Shown here: in pieces, positions 17,578-26,315 of the stretch
Numbering within the stretch: position 1 is the first letter of the stretch
Layout: every line of letters starts with the position of its first letter
NCBI RefSeq assembly: GCF_947488835.1
Contig: NZ_CANLBK010000001.1
Span: 1,302,001-1,366,000 of the forward strand
From: an uncultured Marinobacter sp.
GTDB lineage: Bacteria > Pseudomonadota > Gammaproteobacteria > Pseudomonadales > Oleiphilaceae
Direction: 5' to 3'
Length of the DNA: 64,000 nucleotides
Made by a program: the position numbers and the translations under genes
The notes under the pieces: model-generated
Databases searched by the model: none
The model's input: only the letters and a program-made list of their open reading frames with translations
What the model was told of the DNA's origin: nothing

Positions 17578-19401
17578 ATGAGCCAAGATAAAGTTACTGG
17601 GATGGACCTAATGCGCAGCCTGCCAGGAGTCTTCAAACGACTCCCGGCAATTGCCAAAGGCTATTACTATTACTCAGTGAAGGATGTGCGCAAACCTCTC
17701 ACCCTCGGAACTCTCGTAGAGAAGAATGCCGAAAAATACCGGGATAAAACGGCTATTTTGTTTGAGGATCGCAGCATCACCTGGGGCGAGTTCAATGCCT
17801 GGTCCAATCGCATTGCGGCTTATCTTCAGGCTCAGGGTCTGAAAAAGGGCGATTCAATAGCAGTATTGGTTGAGAATCGCCCGGAGATTCTGGCAGTGGT
17901 TTCAGGCGCGGCCAAGATTGGCGTTGCCTGTGCCATGCTGAACTCCTCACAAAGAGGAAAAGTGCTGGAACACAGCATTAATCTGATTAAACCGAAAATG
18001 ATCGTGGTTGGCGAGGAGCTTGTATCTGCATTTGATGACATCAAAGCAGGCGTTCAGCTTGATCACCCCACGCCCCATCTATTCCTTGCTGACACCAATA
18101 CTCTTAATGCCTTCGGTGATGCACCCGCGGGCTACGCCAACATGGCACAGCAGGTGAGCACATTTAACAGCAATAACCCGGAGTTGAGCGACCCGCCCAG
18201 AACTGGAGACACTGCAATCTACCTGTTTACTTCCGGCACAACTGGCCTGCCCAAGGCCGCTCCCGGATCACACACCAAGTTTGTAAAAGCCTACGGCGGC
18301 TTTGGAATGATGGCGCTTTCAATGACGCCGGACGACGTATTCTATTGCACCCTGCCCCTGTACCACGGTACTGGCTTGGTGGTGTGCTGGAGTGCCGCTC
18401 TGGCAGGAGGCTCCGCCTTCGCCCTGCGCCGCAAATTCTCCGCCAGCGCCTTCTGGGACGACGTGCGCCGCTACGATGCAACGGCCTTCGGCTACATTGG
18501 CGAACTCTGCCGCTACCTGCTGAATCATCCGCCAAGTGATCAGGACCGCAACCACCGCCTGACCAAAATGCTGGGCAATGGTTTACGGCCTTCTATCTGG
18601 AATGAGTTCAAAGATCGTTTCGGTATAGAGACCGTCTCGGAACTCTACGCCTCCAGTGAAGGCAACATCGGCTTCAGTAACTTCTTTAACCTGGATAACA
18701 CCGTCGGCCTGTCCACGGCACCGTACAAACTGGTGAAATTCCACGATGGCACCCGCGACCCGATTCGCAACGAGAAGGGAACACTGGAAGAAGCCGAAAA
18801 AGGCCAGCCAGGTCTGCTTATTGGTGAAAATACCAAAAAATGGACGTTTGAAGGCTACACCCAGAAAGAAGCCACCGAAAAATCCCTCATTCGGGATGCA
18901 TTCAAGAAAGGCGACGCCTGGTTCAACACGGGTGATGTTTTGAAATCAATCGGTTGTGGGCATCTACAGTTTGTGGATCGCATGGGCGACACCTTCCGCT
19001 GGAAAGGCGAGAACGTTTCGACCAACGAGGTTGAGAACATCATCGATGGCTCCGGCATGGTGGAAGAAGCGATTGTTTATGGTGTGGAAATCCCGAAAAC
19101 CAACGGCAAGGCCGGCATGGTGACTCTGGTTCCGGATATGAGCAATTTCGATATCAACACGCTGCTGGACTATATGCGAGCGAACCTGCCTGCTTATGCA
19201 GTACCTGTGTTTGTGCGAGTGACTGACGCTATTGAGAAAACAGGCACCTTTAAGTACCGCAAGGTGGATATTCAAAAAGCCGGTTACGCCCTTGAGCGCC
19301 CTGGTGACGAGATTTATGCCTGGTTTCCGAAAACAGACGGCTACACCCTGCTGACTCCGGAGCTGGTATCGGATATTGATGGTGGGCAGTTTAGTTTTTG
19401 A
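17578..19401 (+). CDS. atuH: AtuH, terpenoid/very-long-chain acyl-CoA synthetase (FATP-like)
   Basis: 607 residues of the ANL adenylating superfamily. The P-loop-like AMP motif is FTSGTTGLPKA; ELYASSEGNIGF is the second ATP/AMP motif, and WFNTGDVL plus RWKGENVSTNEVE form the hinge and C-terminal domain motif, close to the FATP/very-long-chain branch. It should activate citronellate or geranylate to the CoA thioester that starts the pathway. It is the last gene of the atu operon, 33 bp after atuG, and is followed by hairpin element C. Confidence 0.88.
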   Translation: MSQDKVTGMDLMRSLPGVFKRLPAIAKGYYYYSVKDVRKPLTLGTLVEKNAEKYRDKTAILFEDRSITWGEFNAWSNRIAAYLQAQGLKKGDSIAVLVENRPEILAVVSGAAKIGVACAMLNSSQRGKVLEHSINLIKPKMIVVGEELVSAFDDIKAGVQLDHPTPHLFLADTNTLNAFGDAPAGYANMAQQVSTFNSNNPELSDPPRTGDTAIYLFTSGTTGLPKAAPGSHTKFVKAYGGFGMMALSMTPDDVFYCTLPLYHGTGLVVCWSAALAGGSAFALRRKFSASAFWDDVRRYDATAFGYIGELCRYLLNHPPSDQDRNHRLTKMLGNGLRPSIWNEFKDRFGIETVSELYASSEGNIGFSNFFNLDNTVGLSTAPYKLVKFHDGTRDPIRNEKGTLEEAEKGQPGLLIGENTKKWTFEGYTQKEATEKSLIRDAFKKGDAWFNTGDVLKSIGCGHLQFVDRMGDTFRWKGENVSTNEVENIIDGSGMVEEAIVYGVEIPKTNGKAGMVTLVPDMSNFDINTLLDYMRANLPAYAVPVFVRVTDAIEKTGTFKYRKVDIQKAGYALERPGDEIYAWFPKTDGYTLLTPELVSDIDGGQFSF

Positions 19402-19471
19402 CGTTGGTGGTGCCGGCTAGTTATTACTGCCCGCGCCTATAGAGCTGGAGGGGCTGCGTTGGTGGGAACCC

Positions 19472-19526
19472 CCTCCCAAAAACCGCTACGCGCACATGGA
19501 TGTGCTCGTAGCGGTTTTTGGGGAGG
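19472..19526. repeat. hairpin element C: reduced member of the family
   Basis: Left arm 19472-19490 and right arm 19507-19526 pair over 19 bp with one extra G on the right. The core at 19491-19506 (CGCACATGGATGTGCT) contains only one of the two inner hairpins, identical in sequence to that of element B. It lies between the convergent ends of atuH and the quinone oxidoreductase, where it could act as a two-way terminator. Confidence 0.75.
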
Positions 19527-19581
19527 CCTGTCAGCCACGGCTCTGCACCCAAACCATCAGGCTACGCAATCAGCAGGCAAC

Positions 19582-20562
19582 TCACGAGCCGACTTTAAGC
19601 ACCACCTTGCCAGTAGCCCGCCGCTCAGTCAGAGCACCCAACGCCTTGGCATAATCCTCAAACTCGAAAACTTCACTGATCTTTGGATCGATTTTGCCTT
19701 CAGCATAGAGCTTCATCAGCTCCATCATATTCTGGGCACTCGCCTCAGGCTCGCGCTGGGTGAAGCTGCCCCAGAACACCCCAACTACCGAACAGCCTTT
19801 GAGCAGCGTCAGGTTCGCAGGGATTTTCGGGATATCACCGGCCGCGAAGCCTACGATCAAATGGCGACCATTCCAGGCCATGGCTCGCAACGCCTGCTCG
19901 GTGAAATCACCACCCACAGGATCGTAAATAACATCTACGCCCTTGCTTCTGGTCAGGCGCTTTACGGCGTCTTTCACAGACTCTTCTGTGTAATTGATCA
20001 ACTCATCTGCACCAGCCGCCTTGGCAACCTCAAGCTTCTCAGCGGAGCTGGCAGCAGCAATAACGTGAGCGCCCATCGCCTTGCCCAACTCTACAGTGGC
20101 CAGGCCAACGCCACCGCTGGCACCCAATACCAAAAGAGTTTCGCCAGGCTGGATATTGGCGCGCTGCTTGAGAGCGTAGTAAGACGTGCCATAAACCATA
20201 GTAAAACCGGCGGCTTTCTCGTCGCTCATGCCTTCAGGAATTGGCAGCAAATTATGCTCCGGCACGATCACTTCTTCAGCAAACGCACCATAACCCGTCA
20301 AACCCGCAACCCTATCACCAACTTTGAAGCGGGTTACTTTATCTCCTACCGCAACCACTTCCCCAGACAGTTCGCCGCCAGGTGAGAATGGCAGCGTTGG
20401 TTTGAGCTGGTACTTGTTTTCAATAATAAGCGTATCGGGAAAATTCAGACCCGCTGCTTTAACACGCACCTTAACACCGCGACCCTTGGCTTCCGGGCTC
20501 GGCACATCCTCGATGACCAAACTTGATGCAGGACCATATTCTTTACAGAGGATTGCTTTCAT
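19582..20562 (-). CDS. NADPH:quinone oxidoreductase-like MDR protein
   Basis: 326 residues, the usual length for zinc-free quinone oxidoreductases. The N-terminal GroES-like domain contains AGLNFPDTLI and PGGELSGEVVAVGDKV. The Rossmann cofactor site is VLGASGGVGLATVELGKAMG, and the substrate-side motif YDPVGGDF follows. The structural and catalytic zinc cysteines of alcohol dehydrogenases are absent. It probably reduces quinones or enone/enoyl compounds with NADPH in the cytoplasm. Transcribed toward atuH and divergent from the membrane protein at 20787, sharing a 224-bp regulatory gap. Confidence 0.85.
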   Translation of the reverse strand: MKAILCKEYGPASSLVIEDVPSPEAKGRGVKVRVKAAGLNFPDTLIIENKYQLKPTLPFSPGGELSGEVVAVGDKVTRFKVGDRVAGLTGYGAFAEEVIVPEHNLLPIPEGMSDEKAAGFTMVYGTSYYALKQRANIQPGETLLVLGASGGVGLATVELGKAMGAHVIAAASSAEKLEVAKAAGADELINYTEESVKDAVKRLTRSKGVDVIYDPVGGDFTEQALRAMAWNGRHLIVGFAAGDIPKIPANLTLLKGCSVVGVFWGSFTQREPEASAQNMMELMKLYAEGKIDPKISEVFEFEDYAKALGALTERRATGKVVLKVGS

Positions 20563-20655
20563 GGGGGCTCCTTTTGATAAAATCTGTTTTTATTGAATGA
20601 CGCCAAGCTAAACAGACTCTCGTCATGAAGCAAATAAAGAACCTTTATCCACCTA

Positions 20656-20672
20656 TATAAGCACGGCTTATA
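20656..20672. promoter_or_regulatory. palindrome TATAAGC-ACG-GCTTATA, candidate operator
   Basis: A perfect 7-bp inverted repeat with a 3-bp spacer lies between two divergent genes, 94 bp before the quinone oxidoreductase start and 115 bp before the YicG-like start. No repressor is encoded next to it. Nothing else stands out in the gap 20563-20786. Confidence 0.4.
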
Positions 20673-20786
20673 CGTCTCTCAACATCGACACCGCCTTAGA
20701 GATGAATCGAGCGCAAATTTCCGCTATTCTTCGCGCTCCTGATGTGAGCTGTTCAAAAACCACCCGCCTACCTTTCAGGGTTCGCT

Positions 20787-21404
20787 ATGCCAGATGTTAT
20801 CTATGCGCTTGAAATGATAGGGATTGTTGCCTTTGCCATTTCAGGCATGCTGGTTGCCCGCTCCAAGAACATGGACCCAGTCGGTGTTTTTGCTATTGGT
20901 TTTATCACCGCTCTGGGCGGCGGAACCCTGCGTGATCTCATCATGGCAAACCACCCGCTCTACTGGATCAAGCATGAAGAGCAGCCGATTCTGATTCTCG
21001 CCATGGCGATTGTATTCAGCTACTGGAAGCGCTCTGAACGCATGCGCGAATCCTGGATTGTATTTCCAGACGCCATAGGGCTAGGCATTTTCTCGATACT
21101 GGGTGCGCAGCTGGCACTGGACTTGGGGCACTCGTGGTTTATCGCTTCGATGCTCGGAGTTATGACCGGCACATTCGGCGGGGCTCTGCGAGACACTCTG
21201 TGTAACGAAGTTCCCTTCATTTTCCGCAAGGATCAAATTTACGCATCCATTTCATTTGCGGGTTGCTGGCTCTATTTCCTCTGTCAGTGGTCACTTGAAA
21301 GCGAAACTCTGGCGCTGACCATTGGCCTTCTGTTTATTGTGATCGTGCGAATGGCTGCAGTACGTTTCGATATTCGGTTACAACGCGATCCAGCGCAAAA
21401 CTGA
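20787..21404 (+). CDS. UPF0126/YicG-like TRIC-type membrane protein
   Basis: 205 residues, seven predicted membrane segments, built from two similar halves each marked by a glycine motif (GGGTLRDLIM and GGALRDTLCN). This internal duplication is the hallmark of the UPF0126 family, the prokaryotic relatives of trimeric intracellular cation channels. Bacterial members have been linked to cation flux or small amino acid uptake, but the substrate of this one is unknown. It is probably a single gene: a weak terminator follows at 21465. Confidence 0.85.
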   Translation: MPDVIYALEMIGIVAFAISGMLVARSKNMDPVGVFAIGFITALGGGTLRDLIMANHPLYWIKHEEQPILILAMAIVFSYWKRSERMRESWIVFPDAIGLGIFSILGAQLALDLGHSWFIASMLGVMTGTFGGALRDTLCNEVPFIFRKDQIYASISFAGCWLYFLCQWSLESETLALTIGLLFIVIVRMAAVRFDIRLQRDPAQN

Positions 21405-21464
21405 AGCAAGAGTGCGGCTTGTGGTTCAATACACCAATCACCACTTGGCGGGATCTCCTTCAAC

Positions 21465-21484
21465 CGGTAAGATTACCGTTTTTT
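21465..21484 (+). terminator. small hairpin with T-run after the YicG-like gene
   Basis: CGGTA-AGAT-TACCG followed by six T. The 5-bp stem is short and AT-rich, so this is a weak terminator. It lies 60 bp after the stop codon; the remaining 90 bp before the permease would hold that gene's promoter. Confidence 0.5.
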
Positions 21485-21576
21485 CACGCATATTTTTTCG
21501 ATTATCAACTGTTTTCCGTTCTTAACGCGCTCCCAAACCTTACACTCATTGGCATCCTGAGAGGCAGACACCCGTC

Positions 21577-22875
21577 ATGCTCGAACGACTGTTCAAACTC
21601 CAGGCCCACGGCACCAACGTTCGTAAAGAACTGGTAGCGGGCATCACCACCTTCCTGACCATGGCGTACATTATCGTGGTCAACCCGGACATGCTGTCCA
21701 CCACCGGAATGGACTACGGCGCTGTATTTGTTGCGACCTGCCTGGCAGCTGCCATTGGTACCCTGATCATGGGCCTCTGGGCAAACTACCCTATCGCCCT
21801 GGCACCAGGTATGGGGCTAAACGCCTTTTTCGCTTTCACCGTTGTAGGCAGCCTCGGTTACAGCTGGGAAGTCGCACTAGGTGCTGTTTTCCTCTCTGGT
21901 TTGATCTTCTTCCTGTTGAGTATTTTCAAGATCCGCGAATGGATCATCAACAGCATCCCCCTGTCCCTGCGTTTCGGGATTTCTGCGGGTATCGGCTTCT
22001 TCTTGGCACTGATTGCACTAAAAAATGCGGGTATCGTGGTAGACAACCCAGCCACGCTGGTTGGCCTGGGCGAACTGAAGTCGGCCGAGAGCCTTCTGTT
22101 TTTCGGTGGTTTTGTCCTGATTTGTGCACTGTCGTTCCGCCGTATAACCGGCTCGGTGATGATCGGCATTATTGCCGTGACCGCCATCGCCATGATGCTC
22201 GGTATGGTGGAATACAATGGCTTTGTCTCCGCCCCACCAAGCCTTGCGCCCACGTTCATGAAAATGGACATCGCAGGCGCGTTGAACGTTGGCATGATCA
22301 GCATTGTGTTCGCATTCCTGTTTGTTGATCTGTTCGATACGTCGGGCACGCTGATCGGTGCAGCGCAGCGCGGCGGCCTGTTGGATAAAGATGGCAAACT
22401 GCCACGTCTGGGCCGTGCCCTTATGTCGGACTCTGTCGCAACCATGTCTGGTGCCGCCCTAGGCACCTCAACCACCACCAGTTACATTGAGTCCACTGCA
22501 GGTATTTCTGCGGGTGGGCGCACCGGCCTGACCGCTGTGGTTGTAGCTCTGCTGTTTCTGGCATGTCTGCTGCTGGCACCCATCGCGAGCATTATTCCGG
22601 CCTACGCCACTGCACCTGCACTGCTTTACGTTGCTGTGCTGATGACCGGCGGCCTCAAGCTGATAGACTGGGACGACATCACCGATGCGGCACCAGCGGT
22701 GGTAACCGCTCTGGTAATGCCCCTGACCTTCTCAATCGCTAACGGCATTGCGCTAGGCTTTATTACTTACGCAGTGATCAAGGCTCTGAGTGGACGCTGG
22801 TCCGACCTGAATGTGAGCGTTATCGTGATCTCTGTTGTTTTCATCCTGAAATTCATGTTTCTGGACGCAGGTTAA
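21577..22875 (+). CDS. NCS2-family purine permease (AzgA/GhxP-like)
   Basis: 432 residues with about 12-14 membrane segments. The N-terminus (AGITTFLTMAYIIVVNP) and ALAPGMGLNAFFAFTVV are signatures of the AzgA-like branch that imports adenine, guanine or hypoxanthine with protons. FVDLFDTSGTLIGAA and ALGTSTTTSYIESTAG cover the substrate-binding helices. The adenine phosphoribosyltransferase gene follows after 30 bp, so import and salvage of the same base are coupled; adenine is the best guess. Confidence 0.88.
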   Translation: MLERLFKLQAHGTNVRKELVAGITTFLTMAYIIVVNPDMLSTTGMDYGAVFVATCLAAAIGTLIMGLWANYPIALAPGMGLNAFFAFTVVGSLGYSWEVALGAVFLSGLIFFLLSIFKIREWIINSIPLSLRFGISAGIGFFLALIALKNAGIVVDNPATLVGLGELKSAESLLFFGGFVLICALSFRRITGSVMIGIIAVTAIAMMLGMVEYNGFVSAPPSLAPTFMKMDIAGALNVGMISIVFAFLFVDLFDTSGTLIGAAQRGGLLDKDGKLPRLGRALMSDSVATMSGAALGTSTTTSYIESTAGISAGGRTGLTAVVVALLFLACLLLAPIASIIPAYATAPALLYVAVLMTGGLKLIDWDDITDAAPAVVTALVMPLTFSIANGIALGFITYAVIKALSGRWSDLNVSVIVISVVFILKFMFLDAG

Positions 22876-22905
22876 ACTGCGGCCAGTATGAGAGCCTGAC
22901 TTTTT

Positions 22906-23448
22906 ATGGATTATTTCTCCCAAAGCATCAAGCAAGCCATCCGTACAGTGCCAAACTGGCCAAAGCCCGGTGTCGACTTCCGGGATATAACCACGGTTCT
23001 GCAGGATAAAACGGCATTCCGAAAGCTGATTGATGCCTTCGTACACCGCTACCATGGCCACGATATTGATGCTGTGGCTGCGGTGGATGCCCGCGGATTC
23101 ATCATTGGTTCGGCGCTGGCGTATGAGCTTAACGCATCACTGGTATTGGTACGCAAGAAAGGCAAACTGCCGTTTGATACCCTGGTGGAAGACTACGAGC
23201 TGGAATATGGAACCGCTTCAGTTGAGCTACACCAGGATGCGTTTAAACCCGGCGACAAAGTGATACTGGTGGACGACCTGATCGCCACCGGTGGCACCAT
23301 GCTCGCCGCCAGTAGGTTGATTCGCCGTATTGGTGCTGAAATTATCGAAGTAGCTGCCATGATTGATCTACCCGATCTTGGTGGGTCTGCCAAGCTGCAG
23401 GAGGAAGGCCTCAAGGTCTATACTGTATGCTCGTTTGAGGGCGAATAA
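22906..23448 (+). CDS. apt: adenine phosphoribosyltransferase
   Basis: 180 residues, the standard length. The N-terminus ([20 protein letters not shown]) is typical of Apt, FETEL-like elements are absent, and the PRPP-binding loop is [13 protein letters not shown]. It converts adenine plus PRPP to AMP in the cytoplasm. No strong Shine-Dalgarno precedes the ATG, so translation may depend on coupling with the upstream permease. It forms a purine-salvage pair with that permease. Confidence 0.95.
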   Translation: MDYFSQSIKQAIRTVPNWPKPGVDFRDITTVLQDKTAFRKLIDAFVHRYHGHDIDAVAAVDARGFIIGSALAYELNASLVLVRKKGKLPFDTLVEDYELEYGTASVELHQDAFKPGDKVILVDDLIATGGTMLAASRLIRRIGAEIIEVAAMIDLPDLGGSAKLQEEGLKVYTVCSFEGE

Positions 23449-23489
23449 AGACTTAGCCCCTACTTTTACAAGAGCACCGGGAGGTCGTC

Positions 23490-24161
23490 ATGGATTCTTA
23501 TCAGCACCACTGGAAAGACGGCACTCCGGTGCACCTGCCACTGGGCAAGATCGTATGCGTTGGGCGGAACTACGCGGAACACGCGAAAGAACTGAACAAC
23601 CCGGTGCCTTCTGAACCCCTGTTGTTCATCAAACCTGCCACTTCTGCAACTCATGTCACACGCCCTCTTGGCTTCCCGGCCAGTCATGGCGAGGTGCACT
23701 TCGAAACTGAATTGGCGGTGCTGATCGGCAAGCCACTGACCAATGCATCTGCCAGCGAAGCTCAGGCGGCCATTCTCGGTTATGGCTTGGCACTGGATTT
23801 GACCCTTCGGGGCCTGCAAAGCCAGCTTAAAGAAAAAGGGCACCCCTGGGAGCGAGCCAAAGCCTTTGATGGCGCCTGCCCTCTGTCTCCTTTCGTGGCA
23901 GCGAATCTATTCCGCAACGACCACATAACTTTTAGCCTGGATATTGACGAGCAGCGCCAGCAAAGCGGTGATTCCCGGGACATGCTTTTCCCGATCATTC
24001 CGCTGCTTGCTCATATAAGCCGTCACTTCACGTTGCTGCCCGGCGACGTAGTGCTCACAGGCACACCCAAGGGTGTTGGCCCGCTGCGTTCAGGGCAAAC
24101 GCTGGCGCTACAGCTGGAAGATCAGTTGTCCGTTTCCACCAAAGTGGTTAACGTTGGCTGA
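23490..24161 (+). CDS. fumarylacetoacetate hydrolase family protein (acylpyruvase-like)
   Basis: 223 residues, close to the short YcgM/FAHD1 type rather than full FAH. Metal-binding acidic residues are seen in GEVHFETELAVLIG, followed by GYGLALDLTLRGLQ and RAKAFDGACPLSPF, with the ending VVLTGTPKGVGPL. Members cleave carbon-carbon bonds of acylpyruvates or decarboxylate oxaloacetate using Mg or Mn. A GGGAGG site six bases before the ATG gives good translation. It follows apt by 41 bp but has no obvious functional link with it. Confidence 0.85.
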   Translation: MDSYQHHWKDGTPVHLPLGKIVCVGRNYAEHAKELNNPVPSEPLLFIKPATSATHVTRPLGFPASHGEVHFETELAVLIGKPLTNASASEAQAAILGYGLALDLTLRGLQSQLKEKGHPWERAKAFDGACPLSPFVAANLFRNDHITFSLDIDEQRQQSGDSRDMLFPIIPLLAHISRHFTLLPGDVVLTGTPKGVGPLRSGQTLALQLEDQLSVSTKVVNVG

Positions 24162-24198
24162 CACAATCTTTCTTTATAAAGAGCACGTATAGTCAGGC

Positions 24199-25509
24199 AT
24201 GGCAAAAAAACCGGTTACCTCACGCAGTGGTCGTTTCTTCAAGCTTGCTGGCATGACTGCCTCGGTGGCAGGTCAATACGCCGGCCAGAAAGCTCGCAGT
24301 CTGTTCAACGGGGAAAACGACGAAGGCGCTCGCAGCGAAAGCTACACGCGCATGGCCAACCGCATCACCGACACCCTCGGTGAGATGAAAGGTGCTGCCA
24401 TGAAGGTGGGGCAAATTGCCTCCCAGACCCAGGATTTCCTGCCCCGCGAGTTCTCCGATGCGCTTCAGAAACTGCAGAAAGAAGCACCGCCCATGCCGTT
24501 CGAGATTATTCTTGAACAGATAGAGACAGAGTTGGGTAAGCCGGTTGGTGAGTTGTTCGAGTACTTGCAGGAAAAACCCTATGCGGCAGCGTCCATAGGC
24601 CAGGTGCATCGAGCCCGCCTGCATGATGGCACGGATGTGATTGTGAAGGTGCAGTACCCCGGCGTGGATGAATCCTGCGATTCAGACCTGAAACAACTGC
24701 GGCTGGCGCTGAAGCTTGGTGGTCTGCTGAAAATGCCGAAAGAGTCGGTTGATCAGTTGTTCAATGAGATTCGCGAGCGCCTGCGGGAAGAGCTGGATTA
24801 TGAGAATGAGGCCCGCAATATTGAACTGTTCCGGGAGTTTCACAAAAACGATCCGTGGGTGGTTATTCCTTCCGTAATTCCCGGTCACTCAACCCGCCAT
24901 GTACTTACTCTGATTCTGGAGGAAGGCGATCATGTGAGTGAGGTGACGCCGGAGCGCTACGACCAGGATACGGTCAATTTGATCGGCCATCGTATGTTTA
25001 CGACCATGGCGGATCAGCTATTCCGCTTTCAGTGCATTCATGGCGATCCGCACGCGGGGAACTTTGCGTATCGGCCGGATGGCAGCGTTGTGATGTACGA
25101 TTTTGGCTGCGTTAAGAAGCTGAAGCCGGAGATTGTTGAGGCGTACCGCAATGCGGTTACTGCGGCTTTGGCTGAGGATTATAAGGCGCTGGATGCCTAT
25201 TTGATTGATTTGGGTGCGCGGGTTCAGAGTCAGCCGGCGATTGATGAGGCTTATTACGCCATGTGGCGGGATATTCTTGTGGTGCCGTTTGATTCTGAGC
25301 AGCCTTATGATTTTGGTGAGTCGAGTATCCATAAGAGTGTGGCGGCGAAGACGAGTACGGTGTTCAAGTATCTGGATTCGTTCAAGCCGCCGGTTGAGAG
25401 TATTTTTATTGATCGGATGATTGCGGGGCATTATTGGATGCTGAAGCGTTTGGGGGTTCAGGCGGCTTTTGGTGAGGAGCTTCGTAAGTATCTTGCCGAG
25501 TCGCCCTGA
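24199..25509 (+). CDS. ABC1/UbiB (ADCK)-family atypical kinase
   Basis: 436 residues with the motifs of this family: the N-terminal KxGQ segment (AAMKVGQIASQTQDFLP), the Ala-rich loop AAASIGQVHRA, the catalytic HGDPHAGNF and the metal-binding YDFGCVKKL. Such proteins are ATP-dependent kinases/ATPases required for ubiquinone synthesis or for lipid homeostasis. The usual UbiB of proteobacteria is longer and has C-terminal membrane helices, which are not evident here, so this is the shorter ADCK-like form and not ubiB itself. Its last third changes codon choice toward G/T-ending codons. Confidence 0.85.
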   Translation: MAKKPVTSRSGRFFKLAGMTASVAGQYAGQKARSLFNGENDEGARSESYTRMANRITDTLGEMKGAAMKVGQIASQTQDFLPREFSDALQKLQKEAPPMPFEIILEQIETELGKPVGELFEYLQEKPYAAASIGQVHRARLHDGTDVIVKVQYPGVDESCDSDLKQLRLALKLGGLLKMPKESVDQLFNEIRERLREELDYENEARNIELFREFHKNDPWVVIPSVIPGHSTRHVLTLILEEGDHVSEVTPERYDQDTVNLIGHRMFTTMADQLFRFQCIHGDPHAGNFAYRPDGSVVMYDFGCVKKLKPEIVEAYRNAVTAALAEDYKALDAYLIDLGARVQSQPAIDEAYYAMWRDILVVPFDSEQPYDFGESSIHKSVAAKTSTVFKYLDSFKPPVESIFIDRMIAGHYWMLKRLGVQAAFGEELRKYLAESP

Positions 25510-25523
25510 GTTCTGGTGCTGAC

Positions 25524-25632
25524 GGTTTTGGCGGGGCACACTTCCCAAAACACGCTGTGAATACGTCCTTGTACGCTTGGCTCCGCCATCCATGGCTACG
25601 CACAGTTTTGGGAAGTGTGCCCCGTCAAAACC
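25524..25632. repeat. hairpin element D: same family
   Basis: Arms at 25524-25551 and 25605-25632 pair over 28 positions with one mismatch; the inner 19 bp are perfect. The core at 25552-25604 (53 nt) starts ACGCTGTGAATACGTCC, then TTGTACGCTTGG and GCCATCCATGGC. The right arm reaches the stop codon of the convergent sirtuin gene. It probably serves as a two-way transcription end. Confidence 0.85.
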
Positions 25633-26315
25633 TACCTAGCTAAGAAGTTCGCTGCCCATTCTGCAACGCCTTCTCCCGCCCCTTTTCTGATAACCCTGGC
25701 ACGGGAAACTCCGGCGGTTTCTCCCGGATCTACCACCGTTATCGGTACATCTCGCTCCACTTCGTGAATCAGTCCTGCAGCCGGGTATACCTGTAGTGAA
25801 GTTCCGACTATCAGCAGGTCGTCGGCGGTTCGGACTATGTCGGCTGCTGCCTCTAGCATGGGGACTTCTTCGCCGAACCAGACGATGTGGGGGCGGAGTT
25901 GTTCGCCGTATTCGCAGGTCTCGCCGAGTTCTATGTCGCGGTAGCCTATGTCGTAAACCAACTCTGGATTAACCGAGCTTCGGGCTTTGGTGAGTTCGCC
26001 GTGGAGGTGGATTACGTTGCTGGATCCGCCGCGCTCATGGAGGTCGTCTACGTTCTGGGTGACGATGGTTACGCGGTGATGCTGTTCCAGTTCGCCCAGC
26101 AATTTGTGGGCGCGGTTTGGCTGCACACTGGCCAGTTGGCGGCGGCGTTCGTTGTAGAAGCGCAGGACTAACTCGCGGTTGCGGGCGAAGGCTTCGGGGG
26201 TGGCAACGTCGTATACGCTGTGCTGCTCCCAAAGCCCGCCGTTGTCGCGGAAGGTGGAGAGGCCGCTTTCGGCGCTGATGCCAGCGCCGGTAAGTACTAC
26301 GATGTGCCGTTGCAT
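25632..26315 (-). CDS. Sir2-family NAD-dependent protein deacylase lacking the zinc cysteines
   Basis: 227 residues. NAD-binding and catalytic motifs are intact: GAGISAESGLSTFRD, TQNVDDLHE, and HLHGE with the catalytic His105. The YxxR pair of class III (SIRT5/CobB-like) deacylases is present at Tyr54/Arg57, suggesting removal of acidic acyl groups such as succinyl. The four zinc-binding cysteines of classical sirtuins are missing: the only Cys in the protein is Cys134. The ATG shares one base with the stop of the upstream dehydrogenase (TAATG), indicating translational coupling. Confidence 0.88.
   Translation of the reverse strand: MQRHIVVLTGAGISAESGLSTFRDNGGLWEQHSVYDVATPEAFARNRELVLRFYNERRRQLASVQPNRAHKLLGELEQHHRVTIVTQNVDDLHERGGSSNVIHLHGELTKARSSVNPELVYDIGYRDIELGETCEYGEQLRPHIVWFGEEVPMLEAAADIVRTADDLLIVGTSLQVYPAAGLIHEVERDVPITVVDPGETAGVSRARVIRKGAGEGVAEWAANFLAR

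Noticed and set aside
19459..20385. 308-codon plus-strand open frame
   Set aside because: Antisense to the quinone oxidoreductase and begins inside hairpin element C; no family features.
21405..21576. Possible purine riboswitch before the purine permease
   Set aside because: No conserved loop sequences or three-way junction could be found; only a weak terminator for the previous gene.
25524..25632. Element D as a simple Rho-independent terminator
   Set aside because: Position fits termination, but the 53-nt conserved core and lack of an adjacent long T-run are not explained by that alone.
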